Of a stretch of 5,266 bases of DNA, positions 3,720-5,266 are shown in pieces (position 1 is the first letter of the stretch; each line of letters opens with the position of its first letter). The notes below the pieces were generated by a model. It was not told the origin of the DNA. It worked only from the letters and a program-made list of their open reading frames with translations, and did not search any database. Both the position numbers and the translations under genes were made by a program. Origin of the DNA: an uncultured Actinomycetes bacterium (GTDB lineage: Bacteria; Actinomycetota; Actinomycetes; S36-B12); NCBI GenBank assembly GCA_903848435.1, contig CAINGG010000482.1, forward strand, positions 1 through 5,266, read 5' to 3'.

Positions 3720-5266
3720 ATGAATCCCCCACCTCACTCCACTCTCATCACCGTCACGTCCGGCGTCAGCGATCGCTCATCGCTCGACATGGCCAGTGCC
3801 GCCCTTGCCAAACCCCCGCCACGCAGCAGTGAGCGCGACCGTCGCCTCCTCACCGCCGCGTGCGAGGCGGGCGTTGGTGGCCAGGCCATGTCCGTGCTCG
3901 CCCACATCGACATCGGTGCGCTCGACGCACACGACCGCGTCATCTACCTCCAAGTGGTCACCGCACACACCGCCTGGCTCGAAGCGGTGCACACCATCGC
4001 CGTCGCCGCGGTTTCCGGTCCCAGTGGGGGCTGGGTCAAAGCAGAGATCGAAGACACCGTCAGTCGTGACGTCGATGACCTCAGCGCGCCCGGATCCAGC
4101 CAGCTGGAGCGCGAGCACATCGCCTCGCAGGCGCGCGATGAGGCGTGGGAGGTGCGTGAGCGCGCTATCGCCCTTGAGGTCAGCATGGCCATGCGCGTCT
4201 CACCGCGCACAGCGGGCCGGCGCATCAGCGCAGCACGACTGCTCCTCGAGCACTTGCGCCCCGCTGTCGATGAATCCCTCGCCGGCCGCTGGGGCTACGG
4301 CCATCTGCGCGTCGTCGAGAAGGAGCTCGGCGACATTCCCGAGCCGCTGCGCGCGGAGGTGTTCGACGATGTCCTGCCGTACGCCGCGATCGATCATCCG
4401 CGTCGTCTCACCGAGCGCATCCGCAAGTCGCTCGCACGGCGTGATGCCGCAGGCGCGGCCGAGCGCATGCGAGAGCGCGCACGCGCGCGTGATGTCGCTC
4501 TCTGGAACCTCCCCGACGGGCAGGCGCGACTTGTCGTGACCGGTCCCTACGAAGCCGTCACGCGCATTCACCGGGTGCTCACAGACCTCGCACTAGCGCG
4601 TCGCCAGGTGGTGAAGGCTGCTTGCGACGCGGGGGATGCAGCAGATGAGACGCGGGGCGCTGGCGCTTCCGACACCGGTGCACAGGTGGGTTCAGATGAG
4701 AGCACCATCCCTTCGCCGTCGGCGTTGGAAAGCGCGACAGGTGCGAGCGACAACGCGGTGATGGCCATCGGCGGCTACGGGCCTGGGGAGGCGGCCGACA
4801 GTCACGCGGGTGAGGCCGTCGACGGTTCCGGCGATTCGGTGCGGCCGGTCAGTCATGCGCGTCCGATCGGCCCGGTGCCCGGCTTGCCCGGTCCGCGCCT
4901 CGGAGCACTCCGGTTCGACGTACTTGACGAGGCCGTGTGTCGCCTCGAAGACGACATGGACGGCATCGGGCGACGGCTGCCGTCGCGCCGGGTCACCGGG
5001 TCCCACGGGGAGTCCATCCACAGCCCTGATGCATCGCCCTCGGGCAACCCTGCCGACCCCGACGCTGGCCAGCCCACAGACATCCACAACCAGGCTGCAT
5101 CGCCCTCGGGCAACCCTGCCGACCCCGACGCTGGCCGCGATGCCTACGTCGATCCGTGGACCGGCCCACGGGTGCATGCACCTGGCAGCCGGCCGGCACC
5201 CCAGGCCGCTGTCGTTATCGACCTCGCGACCGCACTCGGCATGGCGGATGAGCCCGGCTACCTTCC
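3720..5266 (+). CDS. DUF222 / 13E12 repeat family protein (HNH-nuclease type), C-terminus cut by the window edge
   Basis: From the ATG at 3720 one frame stays open for 515 codons to the right edge with no stop. The start region reads MNPPPHSTLITVTSG. Residues 44-80 contain the helix LTAACEAG and AHIDIGALDAHDRVIYLQ, typical of the DUF222 N-terminus. The core is 158-295: MRVSPRTAGRRISAARLL, then LAGRWGYGHLRVVEKELGDI, then the VLPYAAIDHP, RIRKSLARRD and AAERMRERARARDVAL blocks, then WNLPDGQARLVVTGPYEAV. GPRLGALRFDVLDEAV follows near 390-406, and QAAVVIDLATALGMADEPGYL at the edge is the usual lead into the C-terminal HNH nuclease domain, which is outside the window. Between these blocks lie two long Gly/Asp/Ser/Pro-rich inserts (about 297-388 and 412-485), the second with a 22-residue tandem repeat. 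Such proteins are very common in actinobacteria, often in several copies, and their role is poorly known. A later ATG at 3789 is an alternative start, but the 3720 ATG has a well-placed TAGCGT. Confidence 0.9.
   Translation, partial: MNPPPHSTLITVTSGVSDRSSLDMASAALAKPPPRSSERDRRLLTAACEAGVGGQAMSVLAHIDIGALDAHDRVIYLQVVTAHTAWLEAVHTIAVAAVSGPSGGWVKAEIEDTVSRDVDDLSAPGSSQLEREHIASQARDEAWEVRERAIALEVSMAMRVSPRTAGRRISAARLLLEHLRPAVDESLAGRWGYGHLRVVEKELGDIPEPLRAEVFDDVLPYAAIDHPRRLTERIRKSLARRDAAGAAERMRERARARDVALWNLPDGQARLVVTGPYEAVTRIHRVLTDLALARRQVVKAACDAGDAADETRGAGASDTGAQVGSDESTIPSPSALESATGASDNAVMAIGGYGPGEAADSHAGEAVDGSGDSVRPVSHARPIGPVPGLPGPRLGALRFDVLDEAVCRLEDDMDGIGRRLPSRRVTGSHGESIHSPDASPSGNPADPDAGQPTDIHNQAASPSGNPADPDAGRDAYVDPWTGPRVHAPGSRPAPQAAVVIDLATALGMADEPGYL
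5015..5146 (+). repeat. 66-bp in-frame tandem duplication inside the DUF222 gene
   Basis: Unit 1 is 5015-5080 and unit 2 is 5081-5146. Within them 41 bp are identical (5030-5070 and 5096-5136). They encode residues 433-454 and 455-476, both containing ASPSGNPADPDAG. The 66-bp period is 22 codons, so the frame is kept. The segment is Pro/Asp/Ser/Gly-rich and probably disordered. Perfect identity at DNA level, including third codon positions, suggests a recent duplication. Confidence 0.9.

Noticed and set aside
2914..3723. 269-codon plus-strand open frame opposite the PhyH-like gene
   Set aside because: It is antisense to a gene with an intact catalytic triad and has no recognisable family features. 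Long antisense frames are expected at this GC content.
3367..3737. Open reading frames on the minus strand extending the PhyH-like gene upstream or lying in other frames over the repeats
   Set aside because: They translate the 71-bp repeats, and the same peptide appears in different frames because the period is not a multiple of three. PhyH similarity begins only at the ATG at 3366.
3796..4539. 247-codon plus-strand frame inside the DUF222 gene
   Set aside because: Ser/Arg/Pro-rich shifted-frame translation. The DUF222 frame continues unbroken through the same DNA.
4692..5199. Minus-strand frames with repeated GRQGCPRAM-type peptides at the right end
   Set aside because: They mirror the in-frame 66-bp duplication of the DUF222 gene, whose conserved blocks lie on the plus strand.
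3720..5266. Calling the DUF222 gene an active HNH endonuclease
   Set aside because: The HNH domain, if present, lies beyond the window, so no catalytic residues can be seen.

Overview
The window is very GC-rich chromosomal DNA. The DUF222/13E12-type gene at the right end, TAnnnT-like -10 elements placed 6-7 nt before start codons that lack a Shine-Dalgarno, and the GC-biased third codon positions all suggest an actinobacterium. I cannot name a genus from the sequence.

Layout from left to right: (1) 1-155, minus strand, the N-terminal 51 codons of a conserved protein of unknown function that leaves the window on the left. (2) 181-241, an imperfect 23-bp inverted repeat with a 15-nt loop, between that gene and the next. 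(3) 264-1079, minus strand, a LigB-superfamily (DODA/YgiD-like) class III extradiol dioxygenase. (4) 1080-1166, a short divergent control region holding an 18-bp dyad (1098-1115) that overlaps promoter elements for both flanking genes. (5) 1167-2156, plus strand, a pirin-family bicupin with an intact metal site and a strong ribosome binding site. (6) 2158-2568, minus strand, a small four-helix membrane protein of unknown function. (7) 2572-3366, minus strand, a phytanoyl-CoA dioxygenase (PhyH)-like Fe(II)/2-oxoglutarate oxygenase, 3 nt upstream of the membrane protein and probably co-transcribed with it. (8) 3367-3719, a 353-bp intergenic region carrying 71-73-bp direct repeats and a cluster of DnaA-box-like nonamers. 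(9) 3720 to the right edge, plus strand, a large DUF222 (13E12 repeat family) protein with a long low-complexity insert and a 22-residue tandem duplication. It is cut off before the expected HNH domain.

Three unrelated oxygenase or cupin metalloproteins lie side by side. The ring-cleavage dioxygenase and pirin are the pair most likely to work together, because they are divergent and appear to share an operator. A role in handling aromatic or quinone compounds is an inference from the families. No defence island, CRISPR array, tRNA, rRNA or insertion sequence is visible. The non-genic signals most worth following up are the shared dyad, the repeat and DnaA-box-like cluster, the long inverted repeat at 181-241, and the leaderless-looking starts.
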